38,786 nucleotides of DNA from Nitrospira sp. ST-bin4 (GTDB lineage: Bacteria; Nitrospirota; Nitrospiria; Nitrospirales; Nitrospiraceae). This document shows, piece by piece, positions 1 to 10,039 of this stretch. Each line of letters begins with the position of its first letter. The stretch's first letter is position 1. The stretch covers positions 1-38,786 of the forward strand of contig MSXM01000039.1 in assembly GCA_002083565.1 (NCBI GenBank). Direction: 5' to 3'. Made by a program: the position numbers and the translations under genes. The notes beneath the pieces are model-generated. The model saw only the letters and a list, made by a program, of their open reading frames with translations, ran no database searches and was not told where the DNA came from.

Positions 1-1
1 C

Positions 2-29
2 CCCTTACGCCTTACCCCTCACCCCTTAC
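2..29. repeat. Short tandem heptamer repeat (4 units)
   Basis: Four consecutive 7-bp units read CCCTTAC, GCCTTAC, CCCTCAC and CCCTTAC immediately upstream of the cyclophilin gene. The array may continue beyond the left window edge. Its function is unknown. Heptamers of this kind occur as dispersed intergenic repeats in some environmental bacteria (recollection, not checked). Confidence 0.55.
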
Positions 30-73
30 AATCCCCATTGCCTCTTGAGCGTTGTCCTTGCTAGGTTCATACA

Positions 74-595
74 ATGACCATGCAATTTCAAAAGAAAGAT
101 CCTCGCGCCACCATCACGACGAAATTCGGCGAGATCGCCATTCGCTTCTATCCCGATGAAGCCCCGCGCCACGTGGAGAATTTTGTCAAACTCGCCAAGA
201 TGGGCTTCTTCGACGGCACCACCTTCCACCGCATCGTACCCGGCTTTCTGATTCAGGGCGGCGATCCCTATAGCAAACTGCCGGACCGCACCCTCCATGG
301 CACCGGAGGCCCCGGCTACTTTCTTCAGCCGGAACCAAACGACCGCCCGCACAAGCGCGGCGCGGTCTCCATGGCCAAGATGCCGCGTGAAAGCAACAGC
401 ACCCGCGACTTCAACGACAACGGCTCACAGTTTTTTATCTGCGTGGGAGAGAACAGCGGGCTCGACCGCCGGTATACGGTATTCGGCGAGGTGTTCCGCG
501 GGCTCGACGTCATCGACAAGATTGTCGCTGCCGCGCGAGATCAAGCCGACAGCCCGATCGAGCCGATCACAATGATGATACGAGTCAAAGAATAG
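74..595 (+). CDS. Cyclophilin-type peptidyl-prolyl cis-trans isomerase
   Basis: This gene encodes a 173-aa single-domain cyclophilin that catalyses cis-trans isomerisation of Xaa-Pro bonds. It has no signal peptide, so it is probably cytoplasmic. The active-site block FHRIVPGFLIQGGDP (residues 51-65) supplies the catalytic Arg53 plus Phe58 and Gln61. NGSQFFI (116-122) supplies Gln119 and Phe121, and YTVFGEV (134-140) closes the barrel. The position of the cyclosporin-contacting Trp of human CypA is Gly129, and the CypA His126 position is Tyr134, as in many bacterial cyclophilins. A second ATG two codons downstream (position 80) is an alternative start. The upstream AGG at about 8 nt is a weak Shine-Dalgarno. 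The gene is convergent with the toxin gene to its right. Its last 202 nt are duplicated at 17141-17342. Confidence 0.95.
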   Translation: MTMQFQKKDPRATITTKFGEIAIRFYPDEAPRHVENFVKLAKMGFFDGTTFHRIVPGFLIQGGDPYSKLPDRTLHGTGGPGYFLQPEPNDRPHKRGAVSMAKMPRESNSTRDFNDNGSQFFICVGENSGLDRRYTVFGEVFRGLDVIDKIVAAARDQADSPIEPITMMIRVKE

Positions 596-614
596 AAGAC
601 GATGCGATAACAAC

Positions 615-644
615 GGGGATGCGTGACTCATCACGTATCTCCCC
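615..644. terminator. Possible bidirectional terminator hairpin between convergent genes
   Basis: GGGGATGCGTGA (615-626) can pair with TCACGTATCTCCCC (631-644) around the loop CTCA, with a two-base bulge and one G-T pair. It lies between the stop codons of the convergent cyclophilin and TcA1 genes, which is where a shared terminator would sit. A C10 run (641-650) follows instead of a T tract, so it is not a canonical rho-independent terminator. Confidence 0.35.
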
Positions 645-672
645 CCCCCCTCCCCATTGTATCGATACGCTA

Positions 673-3600
673 TCAGCCGGCGATGCGATACTCGATCACC
701 ACATAGCCGGCGTGGGTGCCTTCCAAGTCTGCCCGCTCTATTGTGAATGTGTGCGCCAACCCAATCTCTTCTCGCCTATCCTGGCGAAGCACGAAAAGCC
801 CGCTGAGCTGATCAAGGCCGGCAAAATAGGGAAACAGGTCATCGCGCAAGGCCACAGTTTCTGACGCGGAACCCTCACGGAGCCGTCTCCAGGCTTCGGG
901 GAAATCATACCGGATATCGATCAGCTGATAGCGCGTGCCCGCAGGCACAGTGTCGGGCATGATTGGACCTCCCCCATCCGCTGAGGACGCGTCCCGGGCC
1001 GTGTACTGAATATGGAGAATCACGTCGCTGATGGTGTTGTAATCGAATGCACGAGTCCCGGGCAACGTGAATTCCCACGCCGTCGCCGCTTCATCCAACC
1101 GCACCCCCTCGAACGGCAGATAGCGTTCATCGCGGAAATCCAATTGAAAGACACCGGCATCGTTCTGTCCCGAGCTCGTGGCGATGGATCTGCTGGCTGC
1201 CATGGAATCAGTCGGACGCAACAACTTAAGGACGCCGTGAACACCGACATAGGGCCCCACCACACCGGGAACGGAAATACTGACCGACTTGATACGCCGT
1301 GAGCCGTGCCCAGGGAAGTCGAAACGAAACACGTCAGGCGGAATTTCAAACGCACAACGCCCGCCCGCCCGTAGCGCCAACAACGCCAGCGCATCGAGCC
1401 GGCGCAGCGACACATGTGTCGTCAACTCGAACCGACGGGTGTTGGCCTGCATATAGGCCGCTTCCAAGCGCCGCAGATCCTGCGCGAGCCGTTCACCGGC
1501 GAGCAGGCCTTTTCGTCCAGCGTCCCAATGATGCAGGCCGATGATGTCGCTTGCAGTGTCCACTTCCAGATTAGCCGCCGCTTCTGCCTGCCGCGCCAGA
1601 TCGAACGCCATGCGATACGACTGGTAGTGCAGCGCACTGAGCTGCCCCGACATCCAGTTATAGAGCTGAAGATTCGTGAACTTGTCTCGAAGCATGCCCT
1701 CTGCCTCTTCAGCCTGAGCGATCTGCCGCTCGTGATTGCGCTGCTCACTCTTGGCAATAGCGAGTCGGATCTCACCCGCAACGATCTGCTGGTCTAGCTG
1801 GGCGAGTTCTCGCCTTGCTGTTTCGACTTGATGTCGCCATTCATCGGCTCTGCGCTCATAGGTCGCGTTGTACCCAGCCATGGACGCTTCAAATGAGAAC
1901 TGCTGGGCAATCAAGCCAAACGATTCCGCGGAAGCCATCAGTGCACTGCCAATATTCGATCCCCCGAATGTGACCTGTGGCGGAAATCCGATCGAGAGCT
2001 CAGGGATTAGATGCGAAATGGAAGCGGCCAATTTCAAACCACTGCTTGTCATCTCAAGATCATGCGCAGTGTGCAGATTGTCTTGTTGTGCTTCCTCACT
2101 GGCGGACAGGCCCTGGTCCAAGTTTGTCTGGTAGAAGTTCAAACGCGCCTCAACGACTGCCCTGGACCTTTGTGCAGATTCAAGATTCGTTTCCGCCTCC
2201 GCGATCTGCTGCTTCTTGATATCAGAGACGAGCTTCAGGATCCCGACATCGTGACGAGCCCGCAACTGCGCCATCTGTTCCGCATCCTGCTTCTCCATAG
2301 CGCTCAACAGTGCCCCGCCAAATGAGCGTACTTCATTCGTGAACTCCAAGGCTTTTTGCAGCAGAGATTGGAAGCGATAGTGCGGCGGGCGAACATTGAG
2401 TGCCATGCTCAAGGCAGTCCCTATGTCCAATCCGGTCGCGCGGGCGCGCACGAGCAGCGCCGGATCTATCGGCGGGGCAAACAGCGCCAACTGACGCAAG
2501 CGGCCATCAACATCCATGCAATGCCGGATCTTAAACAATCGATCATCAATCGTAGCCCGCAGCTCACGCAACCGTGGATTGCCCGGAATGCAGAAATACA
2601 GCATAGATGGTCCCGGTGGTGCTTCATCAGAAACCGCACCTTCTCCACGCGCGAAAGGCATACCGCTTTCGATGTCGATCAGTGCGTTCCCAAACTCATC
2701 GATGGAGTCACTACTTGACAGTTGCGCGTAACTCTTGGCCTCAGGAACATGCGCAGACAACTCGACTGGCCGATCGCCGAGAATATGGGATGCCAGCACA
2801 TAGAGCTGCGTCGCTTCGTTGATGGCTTCCATCGTGTCACGGCGGAACAGGCTGTCACCCCACTCAATCAGATTTTCGATGTATTTCTGCACCACTGTTT
2901 TCATGTAGACCACAAGACGGAGTGACGCAAGCGCATGAGGATTGAACGGATCCTTCCGCCATTGTTCCACTTGCTCAGCCACATCGGCATTGCCACCCCA
3001 GAGGCGGCGCAGCATAGCCTCCAACGATTCGGCTGGCCCGGCCCACTCTTTGGCATCGTTGAATAATGGCTTTACACGCCAATACTTCTGCGGAGCCTGA
3101 TGTGGTGATACATCGGTGGGGTCAAAGATCGTATGGAACCAGCGTTGAGCCTCTTCGTAGCGCTGGTTCTTCCGCAACTGCTCCGCAAGCATCAACGGAA
3201 CGTGGAAGAACAGCTCCCAATTGTAGAGGGCGTAGGCGCCACCTGATGAGAAGTCAAAGTCATCGATTGGATAAGGCTTGGCCACGAGTGCGGAATTCGG
3301 GATGAGCGTGGTCTCCACCCATGTCTCATTCCGTACCGTAAGTTGCCGTGGATGACGGCGCGCCCCTCCAACTGAGACCACAGTTCCTAATGGCGCCCAT
3401 TCTGCCTGACGATACAGACCATCGACGCCATCGCTACGGATCGCTTCGAGCAATTCGCATGTGTATGGGTGAGTGCCTGCTTCAAGGATGTATTTCGATG
3501 GAAAGAACAAACTAAATCCACCGGGATACCTGTGAGAGAACCCGCCGGTTTTACGAATAGCGAACAACTGCCGTCCATCATGCTGCCACACGTATGGTTG

Positions 3601-6600
3601 AGCGTCATTGAATTCCGCATACTGCTGACTCGGCAGCAAACGGAATCCTTCCAACGGCTCAACCAGGAGCGGAATTGATCGGGCGGAGGAGGACAGTTGC
3701 ATAAGCCGCCGGGCAGCGTCTGCCCCGATGACGAACACTAAAACGAAAAGGAAGACGAGCCCACCGCCTGGTTGGTCGAGAATCTCTTTGACTCTCGCCA
3801 GCAGGTCTTCGTTCACTTCAAGCTCAATTTCGCTGTCCGCGGCCAGACCAGTCAGCAGATATGTCGCGGAACCTCCGTCAGGGATGGATTCGACATGCCC
3901 TTGGCGAGAAGGCACGACACCAAAGGGCATGAACCGGAGTCTCTTCTTCTCAGTCGATGTGTATCGGATAGCCTGAGTGCATCCATCGATTCGAAAGTGG
4001 CCCGAAGAAATTTCAACTCCCAATCCAGTTGCCGTGTCGTTCCCTCCCCATTTCCAGAAATTGGAATAGACAGAGATATTGATGTTTCCATCCGAGATAT
4101 TCGGCCTGAGGGAAACAGCGTCCCGTGCGGCGGTACCCACACGCACCCTCTCTTCGGACAGAACCGGCGCAGACCATCGCCCGAATTCCAGCGTGGACAG
4201 ATTCAGCGTCATGTCCCACGCCTTTGCCGGCGGGTCATTGCGATTGATCTGGACCTCCTGCCACTGCGGCCAGAACAGCATCGGACGGCGGTTGTGAACA
4301 GCCAAAACCAGATGGTCGGCGTCGATGCTCAGATCGATCTTCTCCCACGAAGTCCAACTGAGATCATCATGCCGTGTGCGGTAATAATGGACATGCGGCT
4401 TGGCCCGGGTTCGACCCACCATGTGAATCACACGGCGAGATACTGTTTTGCCGTCAGTCAACGGCTCATTGTACGTCTCTTCGTACAGCGCACGAACGTC
4501 AAGATTTGATACCTCGTGCAGTTGAACGAGGTAGCTCTGCAGAGTTCGCTCCACGTTGTCGGAATTGATCTCACCTTGCAACAATTCATTTTCAAGCGTC
4601 TCAAAGAATGGGCTTTTGCCGACCCGAAGATCGGGCTCAATCCAATTTTCCGGGTAGAGAAAGAGCTTGCGCGCCGCTTCCCAGACACGGTAGTTTTTGA
4701 GCCAAGTCCATTCTCGCCACGTCGAGATGTTGGACACATCGGCAAGCAGCACACCTGCATCGACTTCCAGATTTTGCAAACAGCGTTGGACAAACAGTTG
4801 CACCGCCGAGTGTGCCTGCACAAGGCGAGAGCTCAGTTGGCACGGTCCCATCTGCACATCAATCAGCAAATGCGCATACACATCATCAGGTGTGTTCCAA
4901 TGGCGAGGCGTGGCGGTATTACGGTGAAGAATGTGGCCGAGCAAGGCATCGCGCTGTTGCACACGCAAACGGTCCATCACGGGCGTCACGGTCTTGAAAT
5001 AGTCTCCATCGGTCGCGAATTGTCTTCGGACCAGGCCAGCCAGCCCGTCAATCCGCGATCCTGCTTCTGCTGACTGCCGAAGAACCTGCGCATCGCCCGC
5101 AACAAGACGGCGCTGTTGAAGCCAGCTGGCAGCACGCTTCAGTCGACGATAGCTAGATGGATCCCGCCAGGTATCCGCCTCTGATGGCCTGAGTGTGAGA
5201 GCCGCTGCCAACGTATTCAGTGCGTCAGCACCAGTCAATCCTGGATCCGCGATCGGTCTTCCCCAGGCAGTCAATGCCTCCACGGAACCTGCCGAATCGG
5301 CTGAGGCGGCTTGCATGATCGCCAGGAGTCTTGGCTCACGGGCGCTGATCGAAGCTTGCACAACGCTCGCAGTGAGCAGCCCGCGAATCTGACCGAACGT
5401 CAAACGAGGATCGCCATCACGGACCGGCAAGGCATTGAAATCCAGCCAGCGATCGCCGTCGTGCGAAAGCTGCGCCAACAGGCCGATATCTTCGCCCACA
5501 AGACGCAGCAGTTCGAGCAATCGGCAGGATTTGATGATGCGAAGAAGAATGACTCTAGCCTGTTCGCGCAATGTCTCAGAGGGCGACCCGGCAAGGTCAA
5601 TGAACGCGTCCACCGCAGCCGGAGATCCAGCGCCGGTTGCAGTCCTTACCAACGCAGGAATACTTCCCTGATCCGCTACCACCTGAGCGATGAATCCAAC
5701 GCGTGTTATTTCTGTGAGCTGCTGAACCGCTGCCGCGATTTGGCGTGTCTTGACCGCTTCTTCAGCCGGCGGCGTGCCTCCATCGGTTGCGCTCGCAGCC
5801 TGAATTGCCGCGACAATTTGATCAAGATAGCGGTTGATATCTCCTTCGCGGGCAGCAAAAACCGGCGGTGAGAGATCTACATCCTGGAGGAGATGGCGGA
5901 GTTCTGCTGCCTCGATCCCTGCCTCAACGATCAGTTCTCGATCCTGTAGCAGCTGCTCAAGTCTGCGCAACCGTTCGGCGCCGTCCACATCTGCAAGCAG
6001 ATCGGGTAACCCTAGCGCGGTCAGAACGCTATGTTCCGACTCAATAAGCTGGGCCAGTGAAAGCCATTGTGATCGAGCCGCGCGCATTGCAGATGACTCG
6101 GGACTGACAGATGTCTCGCGTAATGCCACCATTCGCTGGGCCAACGACTCCGGAGTGAGTCCAAACCGCTTTGCCAACGCTACGAGCCTGGCCACAGCAA
6201 CCATGTCGAAGGCGGGGTGTCCTGCATCGACTCCCAGTGCCTGCATCACGGTAAGAAGGGTGCTCGTCGACCACCCCATACGCAGCCGCAAGCGCAGGGC
6301 GCGATGCAGCAAATCAAACACAGCCGTTCGGGTCGCACCAACAAGGGCGACCAAGCCCTCACCAGATTCCACCCGTTGCTTCACGCGATGCGAGTCTACG
6401 TTGCAGGAATCATCGCCGCGATCGATGGCTACACGCCATCCAGCCCAAGGCGGAGACTCGATCAAGGCATACAATTCTGCGACTTGGAGCCCCGACCGCT
6501 TCAACAAGCCGTTTGCTCCACCGATCGTCAGAATCTCATTGTTCCAGCCGCTGAAACCCCACACGGCCCCTACAGTGGCCTCATCCGTCACCACCACGTT

Positions 6601-9150
6601 GTGAAGGAGATCCCACGTGGCTGGATTCAGGTTAGAGCGGACTAAGGCCGCGGCTGATTCATTGCTCCCCAGTACCTCCAACACTTCGGCGGCGGACGTC
6701 CCGAGCAGCTCAAAATCGAGCCTGGCACGCTCAAACTGACGGTCGAATGGGAGATACCACGGGTACCGGGTTCGTTGGAGTGGCCCACTGGGGGTGTAGA
6801 GGTCAACGAGACTGTTGGCTGGATCCGGCTCGGCCCGTAACGCCTCTGACGAGAGACTGGCACGCGTTTGTGGTGTCGTGCGCTCGTTGTAATCAAGATT
6901 AGAAGCCGGCAATGTTGCCGCAAGCCGTTCGAGATGCTCGATCACCAGATCAATGTAAGGTAGTGGGGTCTCGGCATTCGCGCAGTCGAGCTTCAGATGC
7001 CAGAGATCAGGCCGGCGTCGTTGCAGGACATCGGCCAGCGAATCCCCGCCAAGGGGCCTCTTTGCATCGATCTCGTTCAAGAACTCCAAGAGTGCGACCA
7101 GGTAAGCCGCCGGACCATGGGCCGATCCACACCATGGACAAATGCAGCCATTGCCCGAACCGAACAGCTCAACCCAGGTCGCAAGCCGCCCAGTCGGCTC
7201 GATGTGGGGAAATACGGGAAAAAGCGGACCCAGGTAGTTGAGAAGTCCCGTGGCGATGAGAACCGCCGCACTCGTGCGAGCCTTGGCCTTGTAATAGATC
7301 TCATCGGCCACCTTGGCGTCGGCGATAGACACGATGTCTCGTCTCAACGCCCCTTTTCCTTTCAACACAATCTTCGCGGCAGAGTCGTACCCCTTGTCCA
7401 GCAACAGGGTCATATGCTCGTGGCGACGAGTAGTCGGAGCAATGCGAGCTACCGCCACTTCCTTCTTCAACTGAGTAACCAACTGTGTCTTTGGTGTCTG
7501 GATGCCTTTCAGGTTCGCTTTGTCGAGTGATTCCTCGACTGGCGACTGAAGCAGACTGAAGTCAGGATTCAGCGACAGAAACAGCCCGACATCCCGCCGC
7601 ACCGGCTGTGCGGCCTCTCGCAATCGGTACATCACAGATTGAGTGGGAAAGGCGCTCTCCACTTGACCCGCCAATGCCTCGGCATAGACGTCGGCTGTCT
7701 TAAATTCATTCGGGAGACCTCCGCTCTCGGCTGTCTTGCGAGCGACTTCTTTCCACTGTTCACGTTTGAGCGAAGCCAGTTCTTGTGCTGTGCCGAACGA
7801 CTTCGCCAAGCCAGTCTGTAAAACTCGTAGAGTCGGCACATGCCCCCCGAGGAGCGCATCGGTTTCAACGGCAAAACGAGCCGTGTTGACCGCTTGGGCC
7901 GGCACACCGGCATCCGTCAGTCTCTTCCACCAGAGTTGCGGATCTTCGCCGGGTTTTCGCTCTAACAACAATCCGGCAATCTGCCGCTGCAATTGGGGAG
8001 ACACTGTCGTTCCAGACAGCAACAATCCCACAGGCCTGGTGAATGTGTTGAACGTTTCATGGACGGCTGAAAAAGTGAGCTCCACAGCAAACTCTTGAAG
8101 CTTTTTCACCACGAAATCGCTTTGAGAAGAGAGCGCCTGCGGCACTTGCTTGGCCCCAACCGCCGCCTTTATCGCAGCGCGCCAGCGCGTCGGACCGGCC
8201 TGCAGGAATTGCGGCCAATCCGGCGACAGCCCTTGTCGCAGAAATGCATAGAACGCCTCGGTGGGCAGCTGATCCTGTCGGTGTTCAATCGACCAGCGAT
8301 ACGCGTGACGCAGAAGCTGGAGATGCAGCAAGACGATGCCGGTTTCGCCCTGCAAGAACTGCAGGTCTTCGTCGGTCAGGTCCTGCGGCAGAATGTGTTC
8401 GAGCAATGGTGTCAATTCACGATGGTAGCGCTCCCACTCCGTGTCGGTGTACAGCTTGTCGGCAGAGACGATGAGGTCTATCTCAGCGTGAGCCGGCGCA
8501 TTGAAGAGCGTGTCTGACTTGGCCAGTTCCGTTTTGCCGTCAACGGCCATGACACGCACGACGAGATCAGCGCTGCCTTTCTCGGTGCGCGTGAATTGGG
8601 CTGGCGAATACCCGATTTGGTAGCGGCCCTGGGCGTCGGTCCCAGCCGTGCCCAACGTTTCCTCTCGCCGCAAATCTCGATCACAAGCCCGCACAAGCAT
8701 ATTGGCCAGGGGCCTGTCGCCGGCGTCTTTTACCACCCCCCGCACTGTGAACCGCTTGGCGGACAACTGAATATTCAGTCTGTACTGTGCGGGGGCGCTG
8801 TTCTGTTTTTTGCTCGTGAACAGGAGTTCATGGTTTTGGTCATGGACACAGACGACCACATCGGCACCACCACGTTCCTTCTTGGAGCCACGGAAATCGG
8901 CCTCTGTGTATGGAATCTTATAGGCGCCGGTTGCATCCGTGGTTGCTCGTCCAAGGACATCCTGGCTCGACTCATCTTTGTCGTAGGCAATGACCGTGAG
9001 GCCCGCCGCGGGCGCTCCCCCAGCGTTCGTCACCTTGCCAAGAACGGCATAGACGCGGCGTGGCCTCCCATCCTTTGCTGCCTTGCGCGCCGCCGGTTTT
9101 GGGGATGTAGTCGGCCTTGTCGCCGCCGTGCCTTTCGATCTCTTTGCCAT
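673..9150 (-). CDS. Tc toxin TcA-type pore/translocation subunit (TcA1)
   Basis: This is a 2825-aa TcA homologue. TcA proteins form a pentameric prepore that binds target cells and injects the TcC effector through a central channel. In order: a basic Lys/Ala/Pro-rich tail (about 1-31); two transthyretin/carboxypeptidase-regulatory-like beta domains (about 33-130 and 131-230); a helical VRP1-like shell containing CICPWCGSAHGPAAYL near 667, the counterpart of the cysteine-containing block in Tc proteins; the neuraminidase-like region starting near YPENWIEPDL (~1497); a coiled-coil/channel region rich in Glu, Arg and Ala (~2300-2500); and the TcB-binding C-terminus with FRDERYLPFEG (~2670). The open frame extends 21 codons further upstream. 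I chose the ATG at 9150 because GAGGAG sits 7 nt before it and because TcA2 and the TcA relic start with the same kind of basic tail. No signal peptide is seen. It lies 115 bp downstream of TcBC1 and is probably co-transcribed with it. Confidence 0.9.
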   Translation of the reverse strand: MAKRSKGTAATRPTTSPKPAARKAAKDGRPRRVYAVLGKVTNAGGAPAAGLTVIAYDKDESSQDVLGRATTDATGAYKIPYTEADFRGSKKERGGADVVVCVHDQNHELLFTSKKQNSAPAQYRLNIQLSAKRFTVRGVVKDAGDRPLANMLVRACDRDLRREETLGTAGTDAQGRYQIGYSPAQFTRTEKGSADLVVRVMAVDGKTELAKSDTLFNAPAHAEIDLIVSADKLYTDTEWERYHRELTPLLEHILPQDLTDEDLQFLQGETGIVLLHLQLLRHAYRWSIEHRQDQLPTEAFYAFLRQGLSPDWPQFLQAGPTRWRAAIKAAVGAKQVPQALSSQSDFVVKKLQEFAVELTFSAVHETFNTFTRPVGLLLSGTTVSPQLQRQIAGLLLERKPGEDPQLWWKRLTDAGVPAQAVNTARFAVETDALLGGHVPTLRVLQTGLAKSFGTAQELASLKREQWKEVARKTAESGGLPNEFKTADVYAEALAGQVESAFPTQSVMYRLREAAQPVRRDVGLFLSLNPDFSLLQSPVEESLDKANLKGIQTPKTQLVTQLKKEVAVARIAPTTRRHEHMTLLLDKGYDSAAKIVLKGKGALRRDIVSIADAKVADEIYYKAKARTSAAVLIATGLLNYLGPLFPVFPHIEPTGRLATWVELFGSGNGCICPWCGSAHGPAAYLVALLEFLNEIDAKRPLGGDSLADVLQRRRPDLWHLKLDCANAETPLPYIDLVIEHLERLAATLPASNLDYNERTTPQTRASLSSEALRAEPDPANSLVDLYTPSGPLQRTRYPWYLPFDRQFERARLDFELLGTSAAEVLEVLGSNESAAALVRSNLNPATWDLLHNVVVTDEATVGAVWGFSGWNNEILTIGGANGLLKRSGLQVAELYALIESPPWAGWRVAIDRGDDSCNVDSHRVKQRVESGEGLVALVGATRTAVFDLLHRALRLRLRMGWSTSTLLTVMQALGVDAGHPAFDMVAVARLVALAKRFGLTPESLAQRMVALRETSVSPESSAMRAARSQWLSLAQLIESEHSVLTALGLPDLLADVDGAERLRRLEQLLQDRELIVEAGIEAAELRHLLQDVDLSPPVFAAREGDINRYLDQIVAAIQAASATDGGTPPAEEAVKTRQIAAAVQQLTEITRVGFIAQVVADQGSIPALVRTATGAGSPAAVDAFIDLAGSPSETLREQARVILLRIIKSCRLLELLRLVGEDIGLLAQLSHDGDRWLDFNALPVRDGDPRLTFGQIRGLLTASVVQASISAREPRLLAIMQAASADSAGSVEALTAWGRPIADPGLTGADALNTLAAALTLRPSEADTWRDPSSYRRLKRAASWLQQRRLVAGDAQVLRQSAEAGSRIDGLAGLVRRQFATDGDYFKTVTPVMDRLRVQQRDALLGHILHRNTATPRHWNTPDDVYAHLLIDVQMGPCQLSSRLVQAHSAVQLFVQRCLQNLEVDAGVLLADVSNISTWREWTWLKNYRVWEAARKLFLYPENWIEPDLRVGKSPFFETLENELLQGEINSDNVERTLQSYLVQLHEVSNLDVRALYEETYNEPLTDGKTVSRRVIHMVGRTRAKPHVHYYRTRHDDLSWTSWEKIDLSIDADHLVLAVHNRRPMLFWPQWQEVQINRNDPPAKAWDMTLNLSTLEFGRWSAPVLSEERVRVGTAARDAVSLRPNISDGNINISVYSNFWKWGGNDTATGLGVEISSGHFRIDGCTQAIRYTSTEKKRLRFMPFGVVPSRQGHVESIPDGGSATYLLTGLAADSEIELEVNEDLLARVKEILDQPGGGLVFLFVLVFVIGADAARRLMQLSSSARSIPLLVEPLEGFRLLPSQQYAEFNDAQPYVWQHDGRQLFAIRKTGGFSHRYPGGFSLFFPSKYILEAGTHPYTCELLEAIRSDGVDGLYRQAEWAPLGTVVSVGGARRHPRQLTVRNETWVETTLIPNSALVAKPYPIDDFDFSSGGAYALYNWELFFHVPLMLAEQLRKNQRYEEAQRWFHTIFDPTDVSPHQAPQKYWRVKPLFNDAKEWAGPAESLEAMLRRLWGGNADVAEQVEQWRKDPFNPHALASLRLVVYMKTVVQKYIENLIEWGDSLFRRDTMEAINEATQLYVLASHILGDRPVELSAHVPEAKSYAQLSSSDSIDEFGNALIDIESGMPFARGEGAVSDEAPPGPSMLYFCIPGNPRLRELRATIDDRLFKIRHCMDVDGRLRQLALFAPPIDPALLVRARATGLDIGTALSMALNVRPPHYRFQSLLQKALEFTNEVRSFGGALLSAMEKQDAEQMAQLRARHDVGILKLVSDIKKQQIAEAETNLESAQRSRAVVEARLNFYQTNLDQGLSASEEAQQDNLHTAHDLEMTSSGLKLAASISHLIPELSIGFPPQVTFGGSNIGSALMASAESFGLIAQQFSFEASMAGYNATYERRADEWRHQVETARRELAQLDQQIVAGEIRLAIAKSEQRNHERQIAQAEEAEGMLRDKFTNLQLYNWMSGQLSALHYQSYRMAFDLARQAEAAANLEVDTASDIIGLHHWDAGRKGLLAGERLAQDLRRLEAAYMQANTRRFELTTHVSLRRLDALALLALRAGGRCAFEIPPDVFRFDFPGHGSRRIKSVSISVPGVVGPYVGVHGVLKLLRPTDSMAASRSIATSSGQNDAGVFQLDFRDERYLPFEGVRLDEAATAWEFTLPGTRAFDYNTISDVILHIQYTARDASSADGGGPIMPDTVPAGTRYQLIDIRYDFPEAWRRLREGSASETVALRDDLFPYFAGLDQLSGLFVLRQDRREEIGLAHTFTIERADLEGTHAGYVVIEYRIAG

Positions 9151-9157
9151 GAATGAT

Positions 9158-9163
9158 CTCCTC
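9158..9163 (-). promoter_or_regulatory. Shine-Dalgarno that decides the TcA1 start
   Basis: On the minus strand GAGGAG lies 7 nt upstream of the ATG at 9150. No comparable site precedes the upstream in-frame starts, so the shorter 2825-aa product is preferred. Confidence 0.7.
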
Positions 9164-9265
9164 ATGAGGTCTAAGACAGTGAACGCCGTCGATGAAAGAC
9201 TTGCAAGGCTCACATTGCGTAACCACTGGCATTCACGACCTTGTCAGTCTACAAGCCTCGCATTG

Positions 9266-10039
9266 CTAGAGTGGGAAACCCAAGATAGACATGTTTTCAC
9301 TGATCTCTCTCGCCTCTTGCCGCAACTGACGCAATCGCTCTTCACGTTCACTCGGAGTTTCGGAATATGGCTGAGTCACGTCGTTCGCCGGAAACAGAAA
9401 TGCGTCCATAGCAACTTCACCGCCGGCGGATTCGATCACATACCTCACATATCCATTGGAGTTCGGGCCCAGCACACTGTAGGTTGGAAGATTGACGTAA
9501 TCACCTGTCTCGTCCTGCTGTGAGAAATAGGCACTAAGATCCAATAGACGCTCTTCGAATTGCGCATCCGCTGAGGGGTCCGCAGGGCGCGTAATGGCAT
9601 CCTCATGGAGCATGTATGCCTCAGGATGAGGCTCCCAATAAGCTAGGCGCGGATCTGCTGTTCGCTCGCCAATACCTTCAGCATCTCCAATTTCAACGAC
9701 AAAATCTCCCTCATCGGTAGTGACTCGTAGGAAGGCATGCCGGAACGGACCCACAGTGGACTCAGAGTACAAAGAAACCCCTCGCGGGTGGTGCTGTCTC
9801 CAATACTCGGTCAATACTGCCCGCGTTTGATCATTCTCTTCGTTGGCATGAAGAAATGCTTCCAGCGTGGGAAGTTCAACAGAGACTACATCGGAAAACA
9901 GCAACCCGGTAATCTCACCATCTTCGATCACTGGCTGAACAAGCAGGTTATCCTCAATGGTGACGAAATCGGATTCAGGAACCGGCTCGGGCACTTCTTC
10001 GAGAGAAAAGCACATGTCGAATTCACAGTCAGTGCTTTG
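9266..10039 (-). other. Hypervariable effector domain of TcBC1 (possible papain-like/LRAT-like fold)
   Basis: These are the last 257 codons of TcBC1, after the RHS boundary motif LLDKSGT. They share nothing visible with the TcBC2 tail, as expected for a swappable TcC cargo. The domain has an acidic start, a beta-rich block FRHAFLRVTT with a candidate His, then YSVLGPNSNGYVRYVI about 85 residues later. A His followed by an Asn-x-(Cys/Ser) loop resembles circularly permuted NlpC/P60 and LRAT-like proteins (YxxLxxNCExFV), with Ser in place of Cys. I also recall a GPNSN motif in a DUF3750-like family. The tail is a Glu/Arg-rich helix. The enzymatic activity is inferred and unproven. Confidence 0.45.

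Noticed and set aside
641..650. Phase-variable switch at the C10 run
   Set aside because: It lies between two convergent stop codons, so length changes would not alter a start, a frame or an obvious promoter.
3772..4509. 245-aa open frame on the plus strand
   Set aside because: It is antisense to the TcA1 neuraminidase-like region, with arbitrary composition and no known motif.
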